Of a DNA stretch of 64,000 bases, positions 45,704 through 54,742 are shown in pieces. Numbering within the stretch: the first letter of the stretch is position 1; every line of letters begins with the position of its first letter. The stretch is from Deltaproteobacteria bacterium. Its GTDB lineage: Bacteria; Bdellovibrionota; UBA2394. The stretch spans positions 62,001-126,000 of the forward strand of contig JAFLCD010000005.1 of NCBI GenBank assembly GCA_017302715.1. The letters run 5' to 3'. Position numbers and translations under genes: made by a program. The notes beneath the pieces are model-generated. The model was not told where the DNA came from. It was given only the letters and a program-made list of their open reading frames with translations, and ran no database searches.

Positions 45704-47485
45704 ATGTCTCATCAATTCTCTACAGCATCTTTGGAAAAAACAGATTCATTAGTTGTAACCGTTCCATCGCGAATTGGAGTGGTTACTCCTTTAGCGAACG
45801 AAGAGTCGACTATCGATTCTTTCTTGGATCGAGTGCTTGCACAGCTTGGCCCAAACGACAGAATTTTTTGTGTTTTAGATAAAGCATGCAAAGATAAAAC
45901 TGTCGAAAAAATAAAAAGCTATCATCAAACTAAAGATGATCGAGCTGTTTTAGTTTGGGCTCCAGAAAACCGTTCCGTAGTGGATGCATATTTTCGCGGT
46001 TATAAAGAAGCTTACGAAGCTGGTTGCGATTGGATTTTAGAAATGGATGGTGGGCTCAGCCATTTGCCAGAAGAGATTCCAAATTTTTTAAACGCGATGA
46101 AAGAAGACGTCGATTTCATTGCAGGAAGCCGCTTTATGAAAGGCGGATCTTATTCGGGACCTTTCTCTCGGCATTTTATTTCTCGGGGCGGAACTTTTCT
46201 CGCCAATCTCATTTTGAAAACGCGAATGCGAGATATGACGAGTGGTTTTGAATGCTTTAGTCGTCGCGCGATGCAAATGATTTTACGTAAGGGAACAAAA
46301 AGTCGATCTCATTTTTTTCAAACCGAAATTAAACATATGCTTCACTCTTGGAAATGGAAGGAAGTTCCCATCAATTACAAAAATCCAAGTAAAGGATTGG
46401 GATCGAGTAGCTTAAAAGATGCATTTAAAAATTTATGGCATCTTTATAAGCAAACTCCCGTCTCTATGACTGAGGAAAAAGTAACCTGTGTAGTGACCAC
46501 GATTCAACAGCCTACGAAGTCGATCAAAAAATTGGCTTCGAGTTTAGAGAAATCAAAGTCTTCACTTTTAATCATTGGAGATAAAAAAGGTCCTTCAAGT
46601 TTTGATCAAAAGGGTGCTGATGTTTTTTCTCTCGCTAAGCAAAATGAACTTTCTTTTACTCTCGCGAAGACTTTGCCTGTAGGTCATTACGCTCGAAAAA
46701 ATTTAGGCTATCTTCTAGCGATTCAGCAAAAAGCAAAATGCATTTATGAAACCGATGACGACAATATGCCAAACGATCATTGGAAGCTTCGCTCGATGAC
46801 TGTAAAAGCTCAGGCTGCAAAACCAAGAACTTGGATGAATGTCTATCGCGTGTTTAGTAACGAACTTATTTGGCCAAGAGGTTTTCCTCTTGAGGAAATC
46901 CGAGAAGAAAAAAGTTTCGCTCACAATCAAAATACTCCCGAAGTTCTGGTCGATTGCCCAATTCAGCAGGGACTTGCAGATTTATCCCCAGATGTAGATG
47001 CGATTTGGAGACTGGCGCTCGATAACGAATTTTATTTCGATCGAAAGCCAAGTCTTTGGTTAGCACCTGGAACTTGGTGTCCATTTAATAGTCAAACAAC
47101 CTGGTGGTGGCCCGTCGCTTACCCGCTGATGTATTTGCCAAGTCACTGCACTTTTAGAATGACGGATATTTGGAGAAGTTTTATAGCTCAGCGTTGTCTC
47201 TGGGAACTTGGTTACGGAATGGTTTTTCATTCAGCCGAAGTAATTCAAGAGCGAAACGAACATCGATTGCTCAGCGATTTTGCTGGAGAAGTGTCGGGCT
47301 ATCTTCAAAATGAAATTATCATCCAAACTTTGAATAAACTAAAATTAAAGTCCGGAGCAGAGATGGTAAGTGAAAATCTTATATCTTGTTACGAAGCTTT
47401 AGTTAAGTCCGGACATTTTCCTCAAGATGAAATGGAATTGGTGAAGGCGTGGACAGAAGATTTGGCAGCCTTACCTCGCGGATGA
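45704..47485 (+). CDS. GT2 glycosyltransferase fused to STELLO/DUF288-like domain
   Basis: The N-terminal half (about 20-230) is a GT-A family 2 transferase resembling dolichol-phosphate mannosyltransferases (VVTPLANEESTI, LEMDGGLSHLPEEIP, DFIAGSRFMKGG, TSGFECFSRRAM). The second half (about 260-540) resembles the DUF288/STELLO-like family: VVTTIQQPTKSI, LLIIGDKKGP, RKNLGYLLAIQQKA and YETDDDN near 348-354, an acidic metal motif of GT-A enzymes. Two transferases in one chain would be unusual. No membrane segment is evident. It starts two bases after the dehydrogenase and overlaps the Wzi-like gene by four bases. Confidence 0.72.
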   Translation: MSHQFSTASLEKTDSLVVTVPSRIGVVTPLANEESTIDSFLDRVLAQLGPNDRIFCVLDKACKDKTVEKIKSYHQTKDDRAVLVWAPENRSVVDAYFRGYKEAYEAGCDWILEMDGGLSHLPEEIPNFLNAMKEDVDFIAGSRFMKGGSYSGPFSRHFISRGGTFLANLILKTRMRDMTSGFECFSRRAMQMILRKGTKSRSHFFQTEIKHMLHSWKWKEVPINYKNPSKGLGSSSLKDAFKNLWHLYKQTPVSMTEEKVTCVVTTIQQPTKSIKKLASSLEKSKSSLLIIGDKKGPSSFDQKGADVFSLAKQNELSFTLAKTLPVGHYARKNLGYLLAIQQKAKCIYETDDDNMPNDHWKLRSMTVKAQAAKPRTWMNVYRVFSNELIWPRGFPLEEIREEKSFAHNQNTPEVLVDCPIQQGLADLSPDVDAIWRLALDNEFYFDRKPSLWLAPGTWCPFNSQTTWWWPVAYPLMYLPSHCTFRMTDIWRSFIAQRCLWELGYGMVFHSAEVIQERNEHRLLSDFAGEVSGYLQNEIIIQTLNKLKLKSGAEMVSENLISCYEALVKSGHFPQDEMELVKAWTEDLAALPRG

Positions 47486-48945
47486 AATTTTTTTTTCTCA
47501 TTCTGTTTTGCTTTATAACGCAGAATCTTTTTGCCCAGTCTCTCATTAAAACTTCTGATCGAGTTTCAAGAGAATCACGCGAAGAATTCAATCTTCAAAA
47601 TTCTACTGAGCTTAAGTTTATGGGATTTCGTCCCTCTTCATTTGAAGAACCCGCCTTTGATTTTTCAGAAAAAAAAGTAGGTGCTAACGTATCACTAAAT
47701 ATTGCAAGTTTTAGAGAGCCGAAAGTTAGAAATTATCCGGTTGGAAATAGTACATGGCCTGTCTTTTACCAATCGCAAATCCAAGGAACTCAAGGTTTCG
47801 ATCCTCCTGAAAAAGAAAACACTTGGAGCTCTGTCAGTTTAGGTGTCATGCCGACAAATTGGTTTTTCGCAACTGCCGAAGCTCAAGCCGGTGCACAATT
47901 TAATTCTTCGAATACCTGGTATTCTCTTCGACAGCTTTATTCCGAATTTAAAATTCGCAAATTAGTTTTGTCTGTAGGTAGAAAGCCTCTTTATTGGGGG
48001 CAATCTTTCGTTGCTCCCTTACTACTTTCGGATCATGCGGCAAGTTTTGATTCTATTCAGCTTTCAACTTTGCCTCAGCGTTGGCCTTGGATTTTTAAAT
48101 ATTTAGGTCAACTTAAAACAGAACTTTTTTTAACTCGAATGAATTTGGATCGCGCCAATCCTCACGATTTTTTTGTTGGGTGGCGGCTTGGTATGATGCC
48201 GGTAGATTTTTTTGAACTTAATATCGGTCTTATCTATCAATTTAGTGGCGATGGAATTCCTAAAGATAATTCTGTTAAAGATATTACGTTAGAAATTTTA
48301 GGGGCGCGAACGAGTTATAGTGATGCAGGGGATGATTCAAGCAATGTCACTAACCGAGCTGTACAAATGGATTATCGTTTTTGGTTTCGAGATTTGACTT
48401 GGCCTCTTTCTTATTATTCAGAACAGCATTTGGAAGACTGCTGTGGAAGCTTTCAGCCGATGCTTAAACATAGTTATTCATTTATGCATGGGCTTATGAT
48501 GACGACAGGACAGGATTCAAAATCTAGTAGATGGCGAGCTGAATATACGCGAACAGGTTCTAAACTTTATTTTCATCTTACCTGGCCCTCTGGTTTTTCG
48601 AATGAAGGTCGAGTATTAGGGCAACCCTTAGGCCCGGATTCTGAGGGTGCCTATTTGAGATGGAATCGAAAATTTTTTAAAGCCTCAGATCTGGAAGGAT
48701 TATTTTTTTGGGAAAGAAGAAATCGAAGCTCAGACATAGATCGTCATGATATTCATTCGTTTTATACTTCTTTTGAAAAATGCGAGAAGCGCGCTGGACT
48801 CGTTGCTCGCTGGACTCAAAAATTTGAGAATGGATTTATTTTTGAATCGGCCATTTCTGAGATGAGAATTTTTAATTTAGATAGCCGCAGAGATCGAGAT
48901 GTTTGGGCATGGGGAGCGTTGGCTAAGATTGGAAAATCTTTTTAG
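47482..48945 (+). CDS. Wzi-like capsule-assembly outer-membrane protein
   Basis: The 487-residue protein begins with a signal peptide (FFFLILFCFITQNLFAQS) and is rich in amphipathic strands ending in an aromatic residue, as in outer-membrane barrels. SVGRKPLYWGQSF followed by a Leu/Ser-rich strand resembles the Wzi family, which anchors capsular polysaccharide to the surface. Match to Wzi is by pattern and context only. Its ATG overlaps the preceding stop (ATGA). Confidence 0.65.
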   Translation: MKFFFLILFCFITQNLFAQSLIKTSDRVSRESREEFNLQNSTELKFMGFRPSSFEEPAFDFSEKKVGANVSLNIASFREPKVRNYPVGNSTWPVFYQSQIQGTQGFDPPEKENTWSSVSLGVMPTNWFFATAEAQAGAQFNSSNTWYSLRQLYSEFKIRKLVLSVGRKPLYWGQSFVAPLLLSDHAASFDSIQLSTLPQRWPWIFKYLGQLKTELFLTRMNLDRANPHDFFVGWRLGMMPVDFFELNIGLIYQFSGDGIPKDNSVKDITLEILGARTSYSDAGDDSSNVTNRAVQMDYRFWFRDLTWPLSYYSEQHLEDCCGSFQPMLKHSYSFMHGLMMTTGQDSKSSRWRAEYTRTGSKLYFHLTWPSGFSNEGRVLGQPLGPDSEGAYLRWNRKFFKASDLEGLFFWERRNRSSDIDRHDIHSFYTSFEKCEKRAGLVARWTQKFENGFIFESAISEMRIFNLDSRRDRDVWAWGALAKIGKSF

Positions 48946-48946
48946 T

Positions 48947-50119
48947 ATGAAAATGAATTTTCCAAAAACAGCCGTTGTTCATGATTGGATCGATGCCTAC
49001 GGCGGCGCTGAGAGGGTTATTGAAACTATTTGTGATCTCGTTCAGCCCGCTTCTTTTCATACTTTGTTGGCGAATCCAAAGTCGGCGTTAACAAAAAAAT
49101 TAGGTCCTATTTTAAAAACATCTGCTCTGCAAAAAATTCCGTTTGCATTTTCCTTTCATCGATATCTTCTGCAGTTTTACCCTTATTTTATTGAACAAAT
49201 GGATCTTCGAGATGCGAACCTTATCATTTCAAGTAGTCATTGCGTAGCGAAAGGTGTTTTAACTCGAAGCGATCAGTTGCATATTAGTTACGTTCACACA
49301 CCTGCGAGATATTTATGGGATCAGAGCCAAGATTATCTTGAGCAAAATAATATTAGAGGTTTAAAGCGCGCTTATGTTGAATGGGTTTTTCATCGTTTGC
49401 GTCAATGGGATGTAAACTCAAGTTCGCGAGTCGATCTGTACATAGCAAATTCAAAATTTGTCTCTCAGAGAATTTGGAAAACCTATCGAAGACCTTCGAT
49501 TGTTGTTTATCCTTTTGTTGATCTTTCAAAATTTGTTTTGAATCAGCCAGCCCAGAAAGAAAATCATTTTGTCGTTTTATCTCGGCTTGTTTCTCAAAAG
49601 CGTGTGGATATTGCTGTTCGGGCCTGCTCAAAGCTCGGCATAAAATTGAAAGTTATCGGAGATGGTCCCGAAATAAATTATCTTCGAAGCATTGCGGGTC
49701 AGACGGTTGAATTTTTAGGGCAGCTTGATCATTCAGACATGATAAAAGTTGTAAGTTCTGCCCAAGGGCTCATTTTTACTCCGGAGGAAGATTTTGGAAT
49801 TGTGCCTTTGGAGGCGATGGCGGTTGGAACCCCGGTTTTAGCCTTTGGAAGAGGAGGCGCTTTAGAAACAGTTATTTCTGGTAAGACAGGTGCATTTTTT
49901 ACTGAGCAAACCGACAATAGCCTTATTTTGGCTCTTCAGTCGTGGCGCCCAGAAATTTATGATTTTAACGCACTGCGAGAAAGATCCAGAGCATTTGATA
50001 GCGCTGTATTTACGATGCGATTTTCAAAAATAATTCACTCTGCCCATTCGTTTTTTATTCAATATAACGGCTTTAATGAAGAGAGATTTTTAAAAGAACA
50101 TGACTTGGAATCTACTTAG
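48947..50119 (+). CDS. GT4 glycosyltransferase, WbaZ-like
   Basis: A GT-B family 4 transferase of 390 residues. It begins with VVHDWIDAYGGAERVIE, typical of WbaZ-like mannosyl/hexosyl transferases. The C-terminal half holds FVVLSRLVSQKRVDIAV, VIGDGPE and the donor-site EDFGIVPLEAMAVGTPVLA with the E-x7-E pair. The start Met is two bases after the Wzi-like gene; a longer reading overlapping that gene is rejected. The acceptor sugar is not predictable. Confidence 0.85.
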   Translation: MKMNFPKTAVVHDWIDAYGGAERVIETICDLVQPASFHTLLANPKSALTKKLGPILKTSALQKIPFAFSFHRYLLQFYPYFIEQMDLRDANLIISSSHCVAKGVLTRSDQLHISYVHTPARYLWDQSQDYLEQNNIRGLKRAYVEWVFHRLRQWDVNSSSRVDLYIANSKFVSQRIWKTYRRPSIVVYPFVDLSKFVLNQPAQKENHFVVLSRLVSQKRVDIAVRACSKLGIKLKVIGDGPEINYLRSIAGQTVEFLGQLDHSDMIKVVSSAQGLIFTPEEDFGIVPLEAMAVGTPVLAFGRGGALETVISGKTGAFFTEQTDNSLILALQSWRPEIYDFNALRERSRAFDSAVFTMRFSKIIHSAHSFFIQYNGFNEERFLKEHDLEST

Positions 50120-50131
50120 GGTCTCGAGACC
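50120..50131. repeat. 12-bp perfect palindrome before the WbaP-type gene
   Basis: The sequence ggtctcgagacc starts directly after the stop codon of the GT4 gene, in the 91-base gap before the sugar transferase. It could be a small operator or the stem of a hairpin. No T-run follows. Confidence 0.3.
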
Positions 50132-50210
50132 TGGCGGTAGATCTTGGCTTTTAAGAGCATTCTAGTTAAATTATTTTCCAGGTGTCTCTACAGGAGAGGT
50201 TGGTAAGCTA

Positions 50211-50912
50211 ATGGAAGTTTCAATCAATAAGCCTTCAAGTTATTCTAATGTAAATAATCCTGTCCGGACCGGAATCATTATTCCTACTCCAGAAGAAAGA
50301 GATTTGCAGGTTGTTAAGGCTCACCTAACAACTTTTGATTCCTTTATAAAAAGAACTTTTGACCTGTTCATTATTGGGGTGGCTTTGATTGTATTTTTAA
50401 TTCCGATGTTGCTGATTGCAATTGCAATTAAACTAACCTCACGAGGACCTATTTTTTACGGACAAGTGAGAGTTGGTTTGGATTCTAGGCAATTTACTAT
50501 GTGGAAATTTCGTTCGATGAAATTGAACTCCGAGCAACATGGCGCGGTGTGGGCAATAAAAAACGATCCAAGACGTACAAAATTTGGAGCCTTTCTTCGC
50601 TCTTCATCTCTGGATGAACTTCCTCAAATTTGGAATGTCATTAAGGGTGAAATGTCGGTTGTTGGACCTCGTCCTGAGCGCCCCATATTCGTTGAAGAAT
50701 TTAGAAAAGAAATTCCTCATTATGATTGGCGCCATCAGATGAAAGGTGGAATTACTGGTTGGGCACAAGTTTGCGGCTGGCGCGGCAATACTTCTATTGA
50801 GGAAAGAGTTAAGTATGATCTTTATTATATTAAAAGTTGGTCACTAAAGTTTGATATTAAAATTTTATTACTTACTTTTTTTAGAGGCTTTGTAAATAAA
50901 AACGCCTACTAA
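50211..50912 (+). CDS. undecaprenyl-phosphate sugar phosphotransferase (WbaP/WcaJ type)
   Basis: This enzyme starts the repeat unit by moving hexose-1-phosphate from a UDP-sugar to undecaprenyl phosphate in the inner membrane. The 233-residue protein is the short catalytic form with one hydrophobic segment (about 48-72), then KLTSRGPIFYGQVRVG, MWKFRSM, the catalytic SSLDELPQIWNVIKGEMSVVGPRPE and ITGWAQVCGWRG. The N-terminal four-helix part of full-length WbaP is absent, as in many small members. Upstream lies aggagagg, somewhat far from the ATG. Confidence 0.92.
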   Translation: MEVSINKPSSYSNVNNPVRTGIIIPTPEERDLQVVKAHLTTFDSFIKRTFDLFIIGVALIVFLIPMLLIAIAIKLTSRGPIFYGQVRVGLDSRQFTMWKFRSMKLNSEQHGAVWAIKNDPRRTKFGAFLRSSSLDELPQIWNVIKGEMSVVGPRPERPIFVEEFRKEIPHYDWRHQMKGGITGWAQVCGWRGNTSIEERVKYDLYYIKSWSLKFDIKILLLTFFRGFVNKNAY

Positions 50913-50923
50913 GCAATCATCTT

Positions 50924-52141
50924 TTATTTTACTTTATAAATCTTTAACGATCGTAGCTCTCGGTGAATTTTACTAAAAATTTCGGCGTTTGCGGGTTGCG
51001 CACGATAATTTTTCCAAGCCTCTGTTAAGACAGGAATAATGAGTCCAAGTAAAACCGAAATCGCGATAGATAGTAAAAGAATAAGTCTTTTGTTCGGAGA
51101 AGCGGGGCCAGTAGGAATTTCAGCTTGATCGATTACTTCAACAGCAATTTTTTCTTTTGCGGCATTCGCTAAACTCATTTCATATTCTTTAAGTAAAAAA
51201 CTATAAATAATGCTGCGAGTTTCAATATCTCTAATGAAGCGATTGTACTCCGCCAAAAGTTCAGGGGAGCCGAGAAGGCTTGAGATCGCTTCCCCGGATT
51301 TTTTATTTTTCATGCTTTTTGTAGAAGAAGGCCTCTTGTAAAGGCTTTGGAGCTGATCTTCTAAAGTTCTAATATTAGATTCTGTCTCCAGCATAGCGGG
51401 AGACCCTTCGCGCTCAACTTCTCTTAAAGCTTTAAGACGCATTCTCTCAGCGTAAATAGAAGACTCAATTCTAGAAGTAATTTCTAAGCCAGCTCGAAGT
51501 TGAGTGTCGGCCATAATAACTTTATTTTTTCTTTGGTAATCCGACAATTTATTCTCAAGAATTTCTAATTCATCACGAGCAATCTTAAGTCTCTCTCCTA
51601 AGAATTTAGAGTGCTTTTGAGCTTCAGTAATAGACATTGAATTTAGAAGAGAATTTAACTCTGTTATATAAGCATCAGCTACCAAAGCGGCAATCTTCGG
51701 GTCCTTATCGTAAAAAGTAATCGTAACAATTCCGCCCAAATCTTCTTTGATGAAAGTATTTTTTTCTAAAAGTCCTCTCGCAGAAGCTGCATTTTTTACC
51801 CCGTAGTGCTCAGCCAGTTTCGTCTGGTTAATGATCATATCTTCTACGCGAGATGATTTCATGAGAGAGATATAAAAAATATTTCCACTGGGTGACCCCG
51901 CGGCTGCTGCTAAAGCTGAAGTAAGAACAGTTAGCCCTCCAGCGCTTTCTCCACCCATAACGGAATTTGAATTTTTTGTTTTAGAGGAAGATGCAAAGGT
52001 TGCAACTCCCGCATATTTTTTAGGGATAAAAAAAGGAATAGAAAGTCCTAAAATCACGCCCGCGAGGGTTACATAAGCAAGAAATTTAAGCTTCGTTGAG
52101 TATAGATAGATGAAATCAATGAGGCGCATTTCAGTATTCAT
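50924..52141 (-). CDS. Wzz-type polysaccharide co-polymerase
   Basis: Wzz/PCP proteins set the chain length of Wzy-made polysaccharide. The 405-residue protein has two membrane helices (about 18-37 and 360-382) flanking a long periplasmic, coiled-coil-rich domain, with the family Pro-rich motif PTGPASPNKR before the second helix. No fused or neighbouring tyrosine kinase domain is visible, so it is closer to PCP-1 or to a kinase-free PCP-2. It lies 53 bases after the methyltransferase-like gene on the same strand. Confidence 0.88.
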   Translation of the reverse strand: MNTEMRLIDFIYLYSTKLKFLAYVTLAGVILGLSIPFFIPKKYAGVATFASSSKTKNSNSVMGGESAGGLTVLTSALAAAAGSPSGNIFYISLMKSSRVEDMIINQTKLAEHYGVKNAASARGLLEKNTFIKEDLGGIVTITFYDKDPKIAALVADAYITELNSLLNSMSITEAQKHSKFLGERLKIARDELEILENKLSDYQRKNKVIMADTQLRAGLEITSRIESSIYAERMRLKALREVEREGSPAMLETESNIRTLEDQLQSLYKRPSSTKSMKNKKSGEAISSLLGSPELLAEYNRFIRDIETRSIIYSFLLKEYEMSLANAAKEKIAVEVIDQAEIPTGPASPNKRLILLLSIAISVLLGLIIPVLTEAWKNYRAQPANAEIFSKIHRELRSLKIYKVK

Positions 52142-52194
52142 TTGAGATCGATGATATCAAATCTCCAATTTAAGCTCCAGAAGTGATTAAGGCC

Positions 52195-53937
52195 TTAGGC
52201 GGCTCTATAGAGCTTTATAAGCCTATTCTTAGATTTAGAATAAATAAAATGCTTAAAATAATGCCAATCCATTTGCTCAGGTCGTGATGATTTTTTGTTT
52301 AATAGTTTGCGATAAAAGTTGAGAGCGTCCTTAAATTTAAAACTAACAAGTAATTCTGCGAGTACTTCCATTTTGGCTCGAGGCTTTTGCTGAATCGATT
52401 GAAATATAAAATTTTCAATCTGATGAATTAAGTTTTCAGAGAGGTAAGGCTTAAATTGAATAAGAATTTTTAGCAGGTGACGAAATGCTATTTGGTTTCG
52501 CTCAATATTCTCCAGCAAGGAAGGTTCAAGAGCCTCCAAAATAAACTTACGAAATTTATTCGTCGGAGAAATTTCTAGAATACTTAATTTGTTGGCAATA
52601 TTTGAATGTAAAACTGATGGTAAAAGCTGATTAATTTTTTCTATAATCCACTTATTATTTCGATTTGCCGCTTTTATAATTTCAATTTTCCAATACAAAA
52701 GCACTGAAGGATCGGACAATAACTTCTCTAATTCTAAATTACTAATATCACCGTGCTGTCTTTTTAAAAGCTCTAAAAATTCTATCGGGTTTACAAAATT
52801 AATTTCTTTTTTACTAATAATTTTCTTTGAAAGAGAAAAATATTTTAAAAATATTGATTTAGAAAATACATCTGAAATTTTATCAACCCATTCTTCCGGC
52901 TTAGAAATTTTTAATCCACCAGCTCTAACTTCTTTTAAAATAGTTAACGGTGTTCTTAAGATGAGATCTTGAAAATCACCGACATTTAAAATTTGATTTT
53001 GAGAATTTTTATCATTTGATTCGATGGTTTCGTAAGAGTTTTTCCAGGGGACGATTTGGATGCCTTGAATCGATTGCGTGTGATTGGCTTTAGTCAAAAA
53101 ACGGACAAATTTTTCCTCTGAAGTTTGCGTTTGTGAATTTTTAAATGGGCCACAATCTGGAATGAAAGCCGAAATAGAAGACCAGGCTCGACGGTTCGAA
53201 AGTTGCATTGTCTTTCTCTCAGTCAAAAACACGCTCTCAAAATCACCAATGTATGAAACAGGGCACTTTTTATTTATTAATTGAGATTGTAGATAAAAAG
53301 ATTCAGATGCAAGTTCGGGGACTTGCCCAGCGTACATAATGTCATGAATGAAAGCCGCACCCGAACACTTAGGAAGGAGAAAATTTACATACCATTCAGC
53401 AAAAAAATCATCGTGACAACTGTCTAGAAAAATAAAATCCGGTTTTATATTTAATTGAGCAGTCGTGATTCTAGCATCGCCGATGATGACATTTAGTCTT
53501 GATAAATCTGCACCTTCCATTTGATTTTCTCGAATAACCTGATCTGTGGGTTTGTCGCGAGTGGTTTTACTTAATTCAAAACTAAACAATTTACCGGAAT
53601 TATTTTTTTGAAGTGCACTTAAAATATAGTGAGTGGAGTATCCACAATCAGGAGATATTTCAAAGACATTGGAGGGCTTATGCTCTCGAATGAGCAAATA
53701 AAGGAGTTCAGCTTCTATATCGCTAAAAGTGGCGCCTAAGCCCCGAGATATAAATTTATCATAAAGTTTTTTTGAAACTCTTGTTAATTCAACAAGTTCA
53801 TTTTGATACTTAAAATACAAACTGCGGAATTGCTCATGCATAAATTGATCCACTTTAGGTGTTGATACCTTATCAAAACCTAAAGTGGCTATGGTTAAAA
53901 TTGAAAACCTAAAAAGCCTGGGGTAGGCTGTTTGCAT
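52195..53937 (-). CDS. class I methyltransferase-like protein with helical C-terminal half
   Basis: The N-terminal 240 residues fit a Methyltransf_24-like SAM enzyme: VFEISPDCGYSTHYIL (glycine loop), a following acidic strand end (LFSFELS), VIIGDARITT and DFIFLDSCHDDFFAEWYVN. The remaining 330 residues are helical, rich in Ile, Lys and Asn, and not recognised; weak helix-pair periodicity hints at an alpha-solenoid. Met 53937 shares bases with the start codon of the divergent dioxygenase gene; Met at 53841 is an alternative start that would free the region for promoters. Probably modifies a sugar or lipid intermediate. Confidence 0.65.
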   Translation of the reverse strand: MQTAYPRLFRFSILTIATLGFDKVSTPKVDQFMHEQFRSLYFKYQNELVELTRVSKKLYDKFISRGLGATFSDIEAELLYLLIREHKPSNVFEISPDCGYSTHYILSALQKNNSGKLFSFELSKTTRDKPTDQVIRENQMEGADLSRLNVIIGDARITTAQLNIKPDFIFLDSCHDDFFAEWYVNFLLPKCSGAAFIHDIMYAGQVPELASESFYLQSQLINKKCPVSYIGDFESVFLTERKTMQLSNRRAWSSISAFIPDCGPFKNSQTQTSEEKFVRFLTKANHTQSIQGIQIVPWKNSYETIESNDKNSQNQILNVGDFQDLILRTPLTILKEVRAGGLKISKPEEWVDKISDVFSKSIFLKYFSLSKKIISKKEINFVNPIEFLELLKRQHGDISNLELEKLLSDPSVLLYWKIEIIKAANRNNKWIIEKINQLLPSVLHSNIANKLSILEISPTNKFRKFILEALEPSLLENIERNQIAFRHLLKILIQFKPYLSENLIHQIENFIFQSIQQKPRAKMEVLAELLVSFKFKDALNFYRKLLNKKSSRPEQMDWHYFKHFIYSKSKNRLIKLYRAA

Positions 53938-54742
53938 GCTTGCTCGTATTTCGGCTGAAGAAATTTCTAATGCCTTAAAAGAGACTGGTTATATCATTCT
54001 TCATGACATTATCGATCAGAGCGTACTTAAAGAAATTCGTGAATTTTGGCTAATGACATACGAAGAGATGCCCACTCAGCTTGATAATCAGGTCATTTGG
54101 GGACCGTTTATGGGCGAAGCTAATAAGATCGGTTATTCAAATGATGCAAATCAAAATTTATTTCGTTCTTTCGATTTTCTTTGGAACCAGCCGGCGCACT
54201 TGCTGACTAGAGATCTCTGTATTGAGTTGCAAAAAATAAAAAACACTGCGACAGAGAAAGATTCTTATTATGGATTGCAGTTTTCTCCAGACCGTTTTGG
54301 AATGTATGTAACCACAAGTTATTATCCGCCGAATGCTGGACGACTCTCTGTTCATCGCGATGCAAACAAAGGTTCAAATCAATTGGTGCATTTTATTGTC
54401 CCGCTAACTTTTAAAGGAACAGATTATTTAGAAGGCGGCCTTTTTCTTATCGATTCGAAAAATAAGAGGATCGATGTGGATTCATTGATGAAACCGGGCA
54501 GCGTTTTATTTTATGATGGAGGCCTACCTCATGGAGTAGACAAAATTATTCCCCTGCCGGGGAAGTCGATAGGTCGTCTGCAAACTTTTGGTATCACTAC
54601 ACATTTTGAAGCACCATGGAAAAGCTCAGATATTCTGGATCGTATTTCTTTGAAATCTTTAGTTCGATCTCGAGTGAGTACAATTCGCGATAGATTTAAA
54701 CGAGTATTGGGTTTTGAGAATTCTTTTTTCGCTCGCGAATAA
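53936..54742 (+). CDS. phytanoyl-CoA dioxygenase-like (PhyH) protein
   Basis: A 268-residue Fe(II)/2-oxoglutarate oxygenase of the PhyH family. Likely metal ligands are H140 and D142 (VHRDANKG) and H199 (LPHGVD); R214 (GRLQTF) would hold 2-oxoglutarate. The N-terminal GYIILHDIIDQSVLKEI is typical of the family. Lying inside the polysaccharide locus it may hydroxylate a sugar, lipid or small precursor. Its last 47 bases overlap the converging polymerase gene. Confidence 0.8.
   Translation: MLARISAEEISNALKETGYIILHDIIDQSVLKEIREFWLMTYEEMPTQLDNQVIWGPFMGEANKIGYSNDANQNLFRSFDFLWNQPAHLLTRDLCIELQKIKNTATEKDSYYGLQFSPDRFGMYVTTSYYPPNAGRLSVHRDANKGSNQLVHFIVPLTFKGTDYLEGGLFLIDSKNKRIDVDSLMKPGSVLFYDGGLPHGVDKIIPLPGKSIGRLQTFGITTHFEAPWKSSDILDRISLKSLVRSRVSTIRDRFKRVLGFENSFFARE

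Noticed and set aside
50132-50152. Sigma-54-like tggc...ttggc before the WbaP-type gene
   Set aside because: The distance between the GG and GC elements is about three bases too long for a -24/-12 promoter.
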